DNA of 64,000 nucleotides from Mycosarcoma maydis (Eukaryota > Basidiomycota > Ustilaginomycetes > Ustilaginales): positions 248,001 to 312,000 of the forward strand of contig NC_026483.1 of the NCBI RefSeq assembly GCF_000328475.2, read 5' to 3'. Position numbers and translations under genes: made by a program. Shown one piece after another: positions 10,582 to 21,000 of this stretch; positions within the stretch are counted from its first letter, which is position 1; each line of letters opens with the position of its first letter. The notes under the pieces were generated by a model. It was not told the origin of the DNA. It saw only the letters and a list, made by a program, of their open reading frames with translations, and ran no database searches.

Positions 10582-12543
10582 GCGTCCGCGGTGATCAACA
10601 GCCATTGTCTTCGAATCTGGCTGCTGTCGCCACGGTTCATAAGCTCACTTTTCAGATCCTTGCCTCAAATTACGCAGGTAATGCTCACATGTTCTTTGGC
10701 AAACATTCAATGCTCGTTGTCTCAACAGAGGCTACTCTCGTACACTGCTACATGTTGAAATGGCGATCGTGGATCGATTTGTGGTTGTTGTGGTTCGTAT
10801 TCACGATTGCTAGTTGTTAGTGTGCGACTGCCGAGTCACTTGGCGAGTTTTGGGTCGCATGCAAACCGATTCCGATCGGGATCTAATCGGGCGTTTGCTT
10901 GGCAATCGAAGCTCATCCTCGTCCCGACCTGTACTGTACAGTAGTGCAATACGAAAGGAATTTGGTTTTGAAAATCCCAGGTCTTGTTCCACTTGACACT
11001 TGTCTAGCTACAGTCGTGAGTCATGAGAGTCTAGATAAGGGTCTAGGTAGGTTGAATTCAAGAGTCACGGTTGCTAAGGTCGATCATTGTGCATTGGTCC
11101 ATATGGTATCCCTTGAGCAAACTGGAGTCACTCCGACACCTTTTTCTTTCCCCTGGCACGTCCGATACGCGCCTGCATGTTGTCATTCGCTCAGTTCTTG
11201 CCCTTCTGCCCATACAGTCACGAGTACGTCGATCGGTTTTAACTCACTGTATTTTCAAACTTTTTTTTTTTCAACCGGGAATGCAAACACCGGTTAAAGG
11301 ACCGAGCAAATGCCTTCTTGAGCTGACTTGGAGCGCATATCAACATCAAGCGAGGCGCTTTGCGAGAGCGACGCACTCGGCAGTGGGCCGGTGAATGTCG
11401 CTGTCGTTCTCGTGACGTGATGTGTTGAATCGACCCGGCAGAGTTTATCCCATCCCATCATGGAGAACGAGTGACGACCTCGAAGACCGCTTAGGCAAGA
11501 TGCGATCGAGGCGAGTCACGATCGAACAAGGTCATTCCGGTGTGCGGGTGTTCACAATTTTCGGTCGTCCCTGACGCGGTTGGCGTTTGGGTCGCTGTCG
11601 CAGCGAACATGGGGCTCATGACAAGGTGAATGCCCCGTTCAGTTCACCGACGGCCAGAACCCTGTTCTTCGCTCGGCGCTCGCGCCAGATAGACTTGTGC
11701 TGGTTGTTTTCGAGTTACATGCTAAAGCATTGGCTGCTCGTTCGAACTTGGTACTCACATTATGCCGACAGCCGTCATGGCGTGAACGAAGACGGAGACA
11801 GTAGATCTTTCGTCGAAATGTATGGTGAATGGTATTACACAGACTAGTCTCATGAGGTCTGTTATTCCGAGGCGCGGCTTGATTGTGGCTGCGAATGGCA
11901 GTGGATGGTGATTGTTTGCTTGTACAAAGCAGTCACGAGTGTGAGTTTACCACGTTGAGCACAACAAGTTTTTCGTTGACCGTCAGCGTGCAAGTCCACG
12001 GTCATGACTCACGACTTACTGTAGTAGTGTGAGGTGTTCGGGCAATTGGCCGGCTTTGCATTTTGTCGAATTTGACTCTGAGCCGTCGTGAGTTTTGCCT
12101 CTCTGAATCTGGTCCACGTCAAACTACGCAAAGCCCACACTGCGCAGACAGCGCCACCGCCTCACTCTTTTGCTGCCCATCGAAAGCACAAGTTCGTTTT
12201 ATTGCCGGGTTTTCTTCTCATCGACACAGTGCAGCCGCCGCTACGCTAATTTGCTCGCCAAATTTGATCCGCCTCTCTCGGTTCATATACTACAGTAAGT
12301 ATCCCCTTGGAGCAAGCCAAACGACACCTATCGCCTCGTTCCTACCCATCGCACTTCCCTTGATTGTATCCATACCTGCCACTTCAGACCCAGTCCAGGC
12401 TGCCGAGTTTGTACCGACCGACTGCAACAGACGCAAGAACCAGGAATCACCTTACCCCCACTTCCCCCAGCCCCACGTCACTAGGTTAACATCAAGACTT
12501 TGCTTGGCATGCACCAGCACAGATCCGCCTCATCATCATCAAT
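10582..12543. other. Intergenic region upstream of the DHA1 transporter
   Basis: About 2 kb with no supported gene. The last 480 bases look like the transcribed leader of the transporter. They contain a possible 5'-UTR intron: donor GTAAGT at 12295-12300 and a candidate acceptor ACTTCAG ending at 12387. Open frames in this stretch have no recognisable protein character. Confidence 0.5.
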
Positions 12544-14589
12544 ATGACTTCGAATAGCAGAAGCAGCAGTCAACATCGTCCGCACCATCCACCAGAGTAC
12601 TACGGTGCGGACCAGCCGCCTCTTTCCCTCCAAACACCCTCAGCTTCTCGACCGCCATTGCAGAACAACTCATCACATTCGCTAGTCGCGCCGACATCGT
12701 CAACATCAGATACCTATCCAGGATCTTCTAATCAGCTCTCTCCCTGCGACTCGAGCGATTATAAGAAGAAGCTTCGCGATGCGTCGCCTTCTTCGGCCAC
12801 GTCTCTTCACTCTGCTACCGACCACGAGGAGCATGGCGACATGCCCGGTCCACTTCCAACGGCACAAGTTCTACAGCCACTCACTTCACGCCTCTCCCGA
12901 GTCGACTCCCAACCCAAGACTTGGCAGCCAAATTTGGACAAAGATAAAGACAAATACCCCACCGCTCGTCCACGTTCGTCTTCCAACCGTTCTGTCTCGT
13001 ATCTCGACGCCGCCAACAAGCCTGTCGAGTTGCAGCGTGCTTCTTCTCGCGTTTCTTCAATACATAGATGCATGGATCCTCCCTACCCTGCCTCCGCCCT
13101 GGCTCTCACGCTGACAAAGTCGGAGGACCCCGGTGCAGTATACATCGACTGGTCTGCTGATGACCCCGAGAACCCATTCAACTGGCCAAAGTCGAGAAGA
13201 TGGCTTCTCGTCTCGGTCTGCTTCCTCTTCACCGCCTGTACTGCCTTTAACGGTTGCGGATACCCCTCGGGCTCGTATCAAGCCTCGATGGACCTCGGAA
13301 CCACCCAGCTTGTCTACCTGGTCGGAAACACAGTCTTCCTCTTTGCTGTCGCCTTCACACCGCTCATCTTAGCCCCACTGAGCGAAGTATACGGTCGAAG
13401 CCCGATCTACCTCGGTGCCGCTTTCATGTTCACGTTGCTCTTCATTCCACAGGCGCTTGCCAAGAACATCACCACTATCATCGTGGTCAGATGCTTCCAG
13501 GGTATGTCGGCCTCTGTGGGCAACTCTTTGGTCGCAGGTAGTGTGTCGGACGTCTTCCACGCCAACGAACGAGGTCTTCCCATGTCGCTCTACTCTATCT
13601 CGGTCTACATGGCGCAAGGTATCTCGCCCTACATCTCTTCTGTCACGGTCAACCGCGCCGGTTGGCGCATCATGTTCTGGTGGCAAGGAGGCATGGCGCT
13701 CTTGACCTACATTCTTATGCTTCTCGTACTCAAAGAGACGCGAGGTCCCGTGTTGCTCTCGAGACGTGCCAAGAAGCTCACCATGGAGACCGGTCGTCTG
13801 CACAAGTGCAGAGCCGATGACGAAAGGCAGTCATTCCTGCTCATGGTCAAAGTGTCGCTCTTCCGTCCCATGCAGTACCTCGTCTTTGAGCCGGTCGTCA
13901 CCAGCTTTGCGCTCTGGATCGGCTTCCTGTGGGGTACCATCTTCATCTCTCTGGAAGCGATTCCTATTGTGTTTTCGGGTTATGGCTGGAATTCAGAACA
14001 GCAGCATATGGCTCTACTCACCATCGCTGTCGGAGGCATGATTGGCTACTTTGCCAACTTTCATCAAGAAAAGCTCTACGCCGCTGCGGCGCGCAAGCAC
14101 GGCGGTAAGCCGCCGCCGGAAGCTCGTCTCTACTACGCCTCTGTGGGCGCCGTCCTGGCTCCTGTGGGACTTTTCATCTTCGCTTGGACAGGTCGAGTGG
14201 GGATCTCGCCTGTGGCTCCCATGATCGGCTTGACCATCTTCAATACCGGTCTGTTTCCGGCGTATCTCGGATGTTTTTCTTACCTAGCCGACTGCTATGA
14301 GCGTTACGCCTCCAGTGCATTGGCAGCTCAGAGCTTCCTACGCAACACGTTTGCAGGCATGTTCCCCTTGTTCTCTCAGCAGCTCTACGTCAACCTCACA
14401 CCCAAGTACGCATCAACCCTGCTCGCTTGCATTGCAGCCGTCTTGAGTGGTGTTCCATTCTTCCTGCTCAAGTACGGCGCTCTTCTGCGACGTCACAGCC
14501 CGGCAGCTCGAGCAATTGGAAAGGACGAACAGTATATTCGCGCTCTGTCGGAACAGGAACAGAAAGTTGCCGATCCTGGTCTCGCATGA
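12544..14589 (+). CDS. MFS exporter, DHA1 (polyamine/drug:H+ antiporter) type
   Basis: A 681-residue plasma-membrane transporter of the major facilitator superfamily. About 195 N-terminal residues are a Ser/Pro-rich cytoplasmic tail. The block YIDWSADDPENPFNWPKSRRW, typical of the fungal DHA1 polyamine/multidrug group (Tpo1, Flu1 relatives), precedes the first membrane helix. The helix 2-3 loop motif LSEVYGRSPIYLG is present. After helix 6 comes LKETRGPVLLSRRAKKL, the family's usual entry to the central loop. Twelve hydrophobic segments are readable in two groups. The ATG at 12544 follows a leader with a possible intron. Transported compound is unknown; polyamines, fungicides or secreted metabolites are all possible. 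It has no metabolite cluster beside it. Confidence 0.9.
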   Translation: MTSNSRSSSQHRPHHPPEYYGADQPPLSLQTPSASRPPLQNNSSHSLVAPTSSTSDTYPGSSNQLSPCDSSDYKKKLRDASPSSATSLHSATDHEEHGDMPGPLPTAQVLQPLTSRLSRVDSQPKTWQPNLDKDKDKYPTARPRSSSNRSVSYLDAANKPVELQRASSRVSSIHRCMDPPYPASALALTLTKSEDPGAVYIDWSADDPENPFNWPKSRRWLLVSVCFLFTACTAFNGCGYPSGSYQASMDLGTTQLVYLVGNTVFLFAVAFTPLILAPLSEVYGRSPIYLGAAFMFTLLFIPQALAKNITTIIVVRCFQGMSASVGNSLVAGSVSDVFHANERGLPMSLYSISVYMAQGISPYISSVTVNRAGWRIMFWWQGGMALLTYILMLLVLKETRGPVLLSRRAKKLTMETGRLHKCRADDERQSFLLMVKVSLFRPMQYLVFEPVVTSFALWIGFLWGTIFISLEAIPIVFSGYGWNSEQQHMALLTIAVGGMIGYFANFHQEKLYAAAARKHGGKPPPEARLYYASVGAVLAPVGLFIFAWTGRVGISPVAPMIGLTIFNTGLFPAYLGCFSYLADCYERYASSALAAQSFLRNTFAGMFPLFSQQLYVNLTPKYASTLLACIAAVLSGVPFFLLKYGALLRRHSPAARAIGKDEQYIRALSEQEQKVADPGLA

Positions 14590-15224
14590 TGGCTTCAGTC
14601 TCTGGATGCGTTTGACGCTGGACACCAAGTTGGTTTTTGGACGAAAAGCTCGATTCTCTGGGCGTGCGACGCTACGTACGCTTCGTGCTGCGTGTCGTAC
14701 CGTTCGTTCGGCTCCGCTACGCCAATTGCATTTGGAAGCACAGTCGAGTAGTGAGCCAGCTGGACGCGGAAGAACAGCGGCGGTTAGCGGCGGGATTCTT
14801 CGCGCACGCTGCTGCGCGAGACCCGCCTGTTTCGTTAGAAAACACAGTCGACCTAGACGACTCGATCGGTCACACGACAAGAGTCGATGGCACAGCGAGC
14901 TTTGGTAGCGTGACGCCTGCAGATGAGATGCAGGTCAACCCACAGCACTGCACCGACTGCAACGAGTTCCAACGCATGCCTAGCAGCATCCTGCAGGCAG
15001 CACGCGCCCATTTTAGTCTGTAGACATACGATACATGCATACACACACGCATTCACGATTCTTCCAATTGCATTTCAGTCGCTCTGCATTCGCACACCGC
15101 GGTATCGCAAGTGCCGGTTGGTGCACTGTTCGCAGTCCCGTGCATTCGTTGACAAATGCGCCCAAGCCAGTTGCGATTTGATTCAACAGGGTTTGTCGAG
15201 AGATAAGCAAAACATGAAAGCGAC
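14590..15224. other. Convergent 3' region
   Basis: Spacer between the DHA1 transporter and the CLPTM1 family gene, which end towards each other. Several unrelated open frames overlap here but none shows conserved protein features. Probably 3' untranslated regions. Confidence 0.6.
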
Positions 15225-17438
15225 TCAGACTCGCTTCTTGAGAGCGGCGTTATCGCGCAATGCCCAAGTCTTGCTGGCCACCTTGTCATCGGCGTTGATC
15301 TGGTCCTGGACGTCATTCGTATCTCGCTTCTCTAGAGTCTGGCCAAACTCGTTTCTGCGCGTAGGATCAACGCCGTAGATCCACCTTTGGTACAGGGCGA
15401 TGAAGAACACAAGATCGTCTCTGAAACATGCGAGCCGATGCAACGTGGGCATCTTGATGCAAAATGCAAACATGTCGTCCACAAACGTACCCAGGATCTT
15501 GTATACGAAAGTCTTGCTGTTCATACCCGCGGTGCTCTTGAGTTTGTAATTGACGATCAACTGAGGAACGAGCGAGACGAATCCGAACGCGTACACGAAG
15601 CTCGTCGCAGTCGAGATGATGAAGCTCCACCAACCGCGATGCGTCTGATAGAGCGCCGAGTAGATGGTGTATGCTACCAGTAGTGGTCCTACGCCGAAGC
15701 CTACGTACTTGAACGCGAGACGATCGTATTCCTGCGTTTTCTTCTCTTCCACAGACAGCTTGTGCTTGTCCTCGATCTTGATCCGATACCCGATCCACGA
15801 GGCGGGTGAAGCAACAATGCTGACAGAAATCGCTTTGGTCAACTTCCAACATTCGACCACCACGCCAACCGCTTGACCAGCCAAGATCATCCAGCTCGTA
15901 TCTTCGTTGTTATCCAACAGGTACAACGTGATGATGAGCTGCACAACAACGTTGGTGATGATCGAACCGACGCTGACTCCGGCAAGGTCGTCCTTGTTCT
16001 TCCAATGCCGAACATCGCTCGAGAAGGCGAGGAATTCGAAGACCGAATGGAGGATCGAAACGATGATCGTCAGTGCGAGGAACCACGGGTTCGTTTCGAG
16101 CAACATGGTCTTGATCATGTCGATCTCGGAACCTGTTGCCGAACCTGTGACTCCTCCTGCTGCCTGTTTGTCAAAAGAATCCGAGAGCGCAGCGAGCATC
16201 TGGAACCTGAACCACGACTGGTGGTATAGGTGTACGTGTAGAGAGAGCGACTCGAGCGTCTCATTGATCGGATGCATGTGGCTCTTCAACAGCCAAAAGT
16301 CGTTTGGGAACACTGTGGGGTAGCGAACAACGTTGGGTGGTCGACCGCTCGCGTAGGCGTGTTCGAGCACTGCTGCTGCTTTCGCGTCTGCGGGCGGCGG
16401 TGCAACCACCATGGCGCCAGTAGACGGATCGCGCACCACCGAGATGTGCTGCAGCAAAGGCGGCGGTAGTTGGCTCAGTTGAACGCCCAGATCGCCCTTA
16501 TCCTGCACGAGTGCAAGCGTCAAATTGGTGTGCCAGTGCGCCACAATCTTGCCACCATCGTCTTGATGCTCCTTTTGCACCTCGTCTTGCGCGTCAGAAG
16601 ACGTAGTGTTGGATTTGTTAAACAGGTTCTTCTCCACCCGTTTCTTCTTCAACGGCATCAACCTCGACAGCAGCTTTCGCGTACGTACCACGCCGAGTGC
16701 ATGGAAGCTATCATCGCGCGGATTGGGCGAGACTCCCCGCTGAGTGACGACCATATCAGCCCAAACGCTACCATTGTGTTTGCGCACCGCCTCATCCAAC
16801 GGTAGTTGCAGATCCACGTCCCTCGACAGTGCCAGATCGCCCAAACGGATATTGGACCATTTCACCGCTGCCATGGGACTCAGTCCATGGCTCGATCGTT
16901 TGGACGCATACACAACGCGAGCGCGCATTTCGTCATGCAACGGATCGTGCAGCAGATCCGTAAACGCATCAAACGGAATCGGAGGTGCCTTATCTAGTCC
17001 GCTATCCGGGATGAGATCCGAAGCCTGCGTCCTCAACTCGTCGTCGGTCGGTGGTGCAGCTGAAGAAATGTAGAGGTAGAAATCGAGTTGTGCATCGTCA
17101 CTCCAAAGAGGCACAGCGACGTTGGGCGGACCTTTAACAGCTGGTGGTGGAGTGTATACGCTGTTTGCCTGCTGCCCTGACGATAAGCTGGTTGCAGCAG
17201 CATCAGCAATTGAAACCGACGTCGTCGCGTCAGGCGCGGATGCAACACCGACAGCTTCGCGACCCATGAGCTTGTTCACGTAGCCAACGACGGGACTCTT
17301 CGGGTTGGTGACCGCATTCACCCCCGCGTACATGAGCAGCGCACGAGCGACCGTCCACTTCCAATCCGTTCGTCCTGGCTGAGGCTGCTGTGCACCAGCG
17401 CCAGCTCCTCCGCGTGCTGCACCAGCATTCGACGACAT
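15225..17438 (-). CDS. CLPTM1 family ER membrane protein
   Basis: Homologue of cleft lip and palate transmembrane protein 1, a conserved ER multi-pass protein linked in animals to receptor trafficking. The ATG at 17436-17438 gives 737 residues. The open frame runs further upstream, but only with a non-ATG codon and low-complexity residues. A hydrophobic N-terminal segment is followed by a large domain, then the conserved half with several membrane helices. Diagnostic blocks are ILHSVFEFLAF, HWKNKDDLAGVSV, VPQLIVNYKLKS, DDMFAFCIKMP and LYQRWIYGVDPTRRNEFG. The last four residues, KKRV, form a perfect dilysine KKxx ER-retrieval signal, which fits the family location. Gln/Ala/Gly-rich sequence sits at the very N-terminus. 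Family assignment is secure; cellular role in fungi is not known from sequence. Confidence 0.93.
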   Translation of the reverse strand: MSSNAGAARGGAGAGAQQPQPGRTDWKWTVARALLMYAGVNAVTNPKSPVVGYVNKLMGREAVGVASAPDATTSVSIADAAATSLSSGQQANSVYTPPPAVKGPPNVAVPLWSDDAQLDFYLYISSAAPPTDDELRTQASDLIPDSGLDKAPPIPFDAFTDLLHDPLHDEMRARVVYASKRSSHGLSPMAAVKWSNIRLGDLALSRDVDLQLPLDEAVRKHNGSVWADMVVTQRGVSPNPRDDSFHALGVVRTRKLLSRLMPLKKKRVEKNLFNKSNTTSSDAQDEVQKEHQDDGGKIVAHWHTNLTLALVQDKGDLGVQLSQLPPPLLQHISVVRDPSTGAMVVAPPPADAKAAAVLEHAYASGRPPNVVRYPTVFPNDFWLLKSHMHPINETLESLSLHVHLYHQSWFRFQMLAALSDSFDKQAAGGVTGSATGSEIDMIKTMLLETNPWFLALTIIVSILHSVFEFLAFSSDVRHWKNKDDLAGVSVGSIITNVVVQLIITLYLLDNNEDTSWMILAGQAVGVVVECWKLTKAISVSIVASPASWIGYRIKIEDKHKLSVEEKKTQEYDRLAFKYVGFGVGPLLVAYTIYSALYQTHRGWWSFIISTATSFVYAFGFVSLVPQLIVNYKLKSTAGMNSKTFVYKILGTFVDDMFAFCIKMPTLHRLACFRDDLVFFIALYQRWIYGVDPTRRNEFGQTLEKRDTNDVQDQINADDKVASKTWALRDNAALKKRV

Positions 17439-18013
17439 GGCCAACTGCGTACGCTTCGTGTATGCGTGTGAGCGTGCGCGTGTGTGTATGTGTGATACCC
17501 GAGTGCGCAAAGCCGCTTGATGACTATCACGTACACTGCAAAGCCAAAGTGACGGTCGAAAGTGCAACCACAAGACAGAACAATTCTGATTCACGACTCA
17601 CGATTCGTGATTCGTGTGATTCACGATTGTGAAGGCTCAATTTTTTCCAAAGTCGTAAGTCTCGTGAGTGCCGTGAGTGCCTTGAGTGCTTCCTGTCCGT
17701 GCGTTCGCACGTTTCTGCTACAGCGAAGAAACACGAAAATCACGAATCGTGAACCACGAATGGTCCACGGTCAGATTGAGCGCACGTTTTAACCACCGAA
17801 CCAGTACGAACGCTCCTGACCCATCATAAGTGTGAGTTCAGGTTCAACTTCAGGTTCATTATGGTCGCTGAGCTGCGCGATCTTCTAACTTTTCTCCAAG
17901 ACGCTCAACAATGTCTCACACCCCACCGCCGCTAGTCATTACATCCACAAAAAAATGCTAAACATATAAATATATTCCACTGATAATCCACTCACATCGC
18001 GCCACCCTCACCC
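17439..18013. other. Intergenic region with clustered CGTGAAT heptamers
   Basis: Upstream region of the CLPTM1 gene and downstream region of the MYND gene, both on the minus strand. Heptamer copies in both orientations lie at about 17588-17630 and 17735-17760, and GTGAGTGC-type repeats at about 17662-17690. An AT-rich stretch near 17950-17985 is probably the 3' end signal region of the MYND gene. Confidence 0.6.
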
Positions 18014-21000
18014 TCAGAGCTCCATGCTAATGGAATCGCGATCATCGACGTCCTCCAGCACCTCATCCGGGAATGATGATAGTCGCGAGTGCATCAAGCC
18101 ACCGGCTTCGCGCTCGGTGCCGACACCATTCGTCATGGCGACGTCTTCGCTACCATAAAGGATGCCACTGCTGCTCGCCGGTCGCTGATGGACATGCCTA
18201 AGACTGTGTGCAGCTTGTTCCAAATTGTTGACCACATTGGTCGAGGTCTCGTCGAGGTCTTGCCCGCTTGTGCGACGAACAGGTGTCTGCGCAAGCGGAG
18301 AAGATATCATCGACGGACGGTAGCCTTGCAGCGTCGAAGGCTCGCCCATCGACTCACCGTAGCCGAACCTCGCGCCATGCGGGCCGAATTGACTGAAGCC
18401 ACTTGCTGATCTTTGCTGATTCAAGCGATGATGGGGCTGCGGCGTTTGGCCGCGAACGATACCAGCGTGGAAGGGTACCTGGCCGTAAAGCCCAGCATAC
18501 CTGACAGCTCTCGATGTTGAGCCCAGATCTTCGTCATCCGATCGAGCACCCATGACTGCTTCAGAAGCCTCAACACGGGCGCCGTAGTCGCCTGCTTCAG
18601 GCGACAAGGATCGCTCGGGAGAAGGCAAGTCAGCACGCACTTCGGCCAGCCTATGCTGCAAACCGATGCCGCCTGGTCTCCTGGTAGCCCAGTGACCCAG
18701 CATCTGATCGATCTCGCCTGTCGCGAAATCTTGCTCGCCAATAACACCCGGCGTGGCGCGACCGCCAAGCGCAAGTTCATCCTCTTCGCCATTTTGAGAT
18801 GCGATGACGGGAGGCGGCAATGGTCGGCCCGCGAGATCCGTGCGCTGAGGTGCCTGCGGTGGTGCTTCGCCTTCCCTAGCACGCAGACCAGCCGCGGCGG
18901 CGGCCGCAGCGAAAGCCGGCAAAATTCCCTGCGTTTGAGCCAGTCGCCGTTCCGTCTCGTCCTCGCTGATGTCAGAACCGTCGACAGTGTCCAGACTCGC
19001 CAGGCTCGTCACTCTTCGATCTCGCAGGTCTTGGCGCAGCATCGTCGAGGGCAAGCCCATAGAACCAGGCACCACACCACGACGAGCACCGCGCGATGGT
19101 TGTGCAGAGCGGTCGACCGTCGTAACTCGTGAAGGAGATGAAGTGTTGGATGTGAATGCACTCGACGCACCGGTGTCGGCATTTGGTACACCGTCACGCC
19201 CAGTAGCATACCAGGGTGAGGAGGTCGAGGGCCCAGCAACACCACTTGCGTCTGCGTAGGGCGAAGGCATCATCCCGAGGCGCGGAGCCCCAGGTCCTGG
19301 CGCACTGGCCATCCACGTATCGTCGTCCTCGCTTACACCGGCGGTGTGCCTCGGCTCCACATTCGTATCGACCGGCAATGATGCCGAAGAAACCAGAGGA
19401 AGCATCTGTGAGGGACCATCGCCCTGACTGTTTGCATCTGTGTAAGCAGTATGCATCGCAGAGTCTCTCGGGTCCGAGGTGCCAACCTGAGCTGAGCCCA
19501 ACCCCACAGGCTGCGAGTGCCCCCCTCGCCCGCTAGCATGCTCAGACGAAGACAAGTTCACATCTGAGCGTGAGTTTATGCGAGGTCCGGCATCACGTGC
19601 AAGGCGCACGTCGTGAGAGCCGTCGGCGGCGTTTCCAGCTTGCCATCGCCTCATGGTGGCGTCGGTGTCGTCCATCTCGACGAGGTCGGCGTCGTCCGTG
19701 CGCCTGAGTCTTTGCACGCCAGGGTTGTGAAGACCATCTTCCGCTGCATTGGCGAATCCAGCTGCGAACTCCGCATGGTCACCAATTTGGGCGGTTGTAG
19801 GCACGGCGCGCAAGGCAGCACCGTCTCCTTCTTCCTGACGGCCGGCTCGGTGGGGGTCGGTCGGCTTATCACGTTCCTTTTCCTTGGCATCGCCTTCGTC
19901 TGCCTTGGCACTGCACCAGTAGCGGTGACCCATTTGCCAGCCTTTGCTCTGACATTGCTTGCTACAGTATTTGGCTTTGCGGCAGCGTCGACACTTGGCA
20001 AACTCGCGAGGATATTCTTCCCACTTTCCGCACAGCATGTTGGCGCATTGGCGGATGCCGCCGCGCGACTCATCCTTGCGGCATGCGTTGCGCATGATAA
20101 CACCGGCCCAATACTGAATCTCCATTGAAAGTCGAGGCGCAGGGTAGGCTGCCGAATTACTGCGAGAGGAGCGCAGCGTGAACTTTTCGGCAATCGAGAA
20201 TACATTACGGCGCGGAGGCTCGGACGGATCCCAGCTCTTGTTGCGTTTAGTAGCCTTTTCGAGCTCATCGCTGAGCGCATCAAGCGGGCCCATGAGCGAG
20301 GCTCCGGTAAAATCGGAAGAGTGGAACAGGATACGTACGTGCGCATATTTGGAGAGGTAGGCTAGCAGCTGCAGACTGAGAAGTACCTCTTCTTCGCGAT
20401 AGACAACGTCGATGCCAGCGCGCGCATTTGTGTCGGCGAGATTGCTCAGCTGCACGACGGCTGGATGGGCGACCGGCGCTTCGGGAGTGGGCTGTGCGGT
20501 CCGGGTGGCCTCGGTGCGCGCTTCATCGCGAGGAGCGATGCTTCGGTGTTGGTGGTGGTGGTGGTGGTGGTGGTGGTGGGGTTGCTGCTGCTGATCGTCG
20601 TGACGGGCCAACTGAGGTCTCTGCTGATGATTGGCGTGTTGCTGATGCTGTGCATGATGATGGTGGTGGTGGTGGTGATGATGATGATGGTAAAACTGAT
20701 GTTGACGGGAAAGAGGTTGCGCCTGTTGCGATGCATCAGGCTGTGCATGTGCTGTCACGCTTTGCTGATCGCGGGCTGGCTGACGATCAAAGAGCAAATT
20801 GCGATTGTCAGAGGCATCTTGAGAGCCTACTTGTGCGGCGAGCGCAGTGGAAGCCAAATTGGTCGAGGCAGCGAGGCTGGAGCCAGAGGCAGTTGGCAAG
20901 TCCCGAGAGGGTCTGACTGTGTCCTGTCGCTCGAACAGAGCCGGCGCCATGGCATTGGTGGGTCTATTAGGAGTGACAAAGCTGTGAGCAGCCCGGGGCG

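Noticed and set aside
12063..12557. Open frame just before the DHA1 transporter
   Set aside because: Overlaps the transporter start in another frame and looks like a translated leader with a possible intron.
17439..17594. Longer N-terminus for the CLPTM1 protein
   Set aside because: The upstream extension starts at a non-ATG codon and is His/Arg/Thr repeat-like; the ATG at 17438 suits the family.
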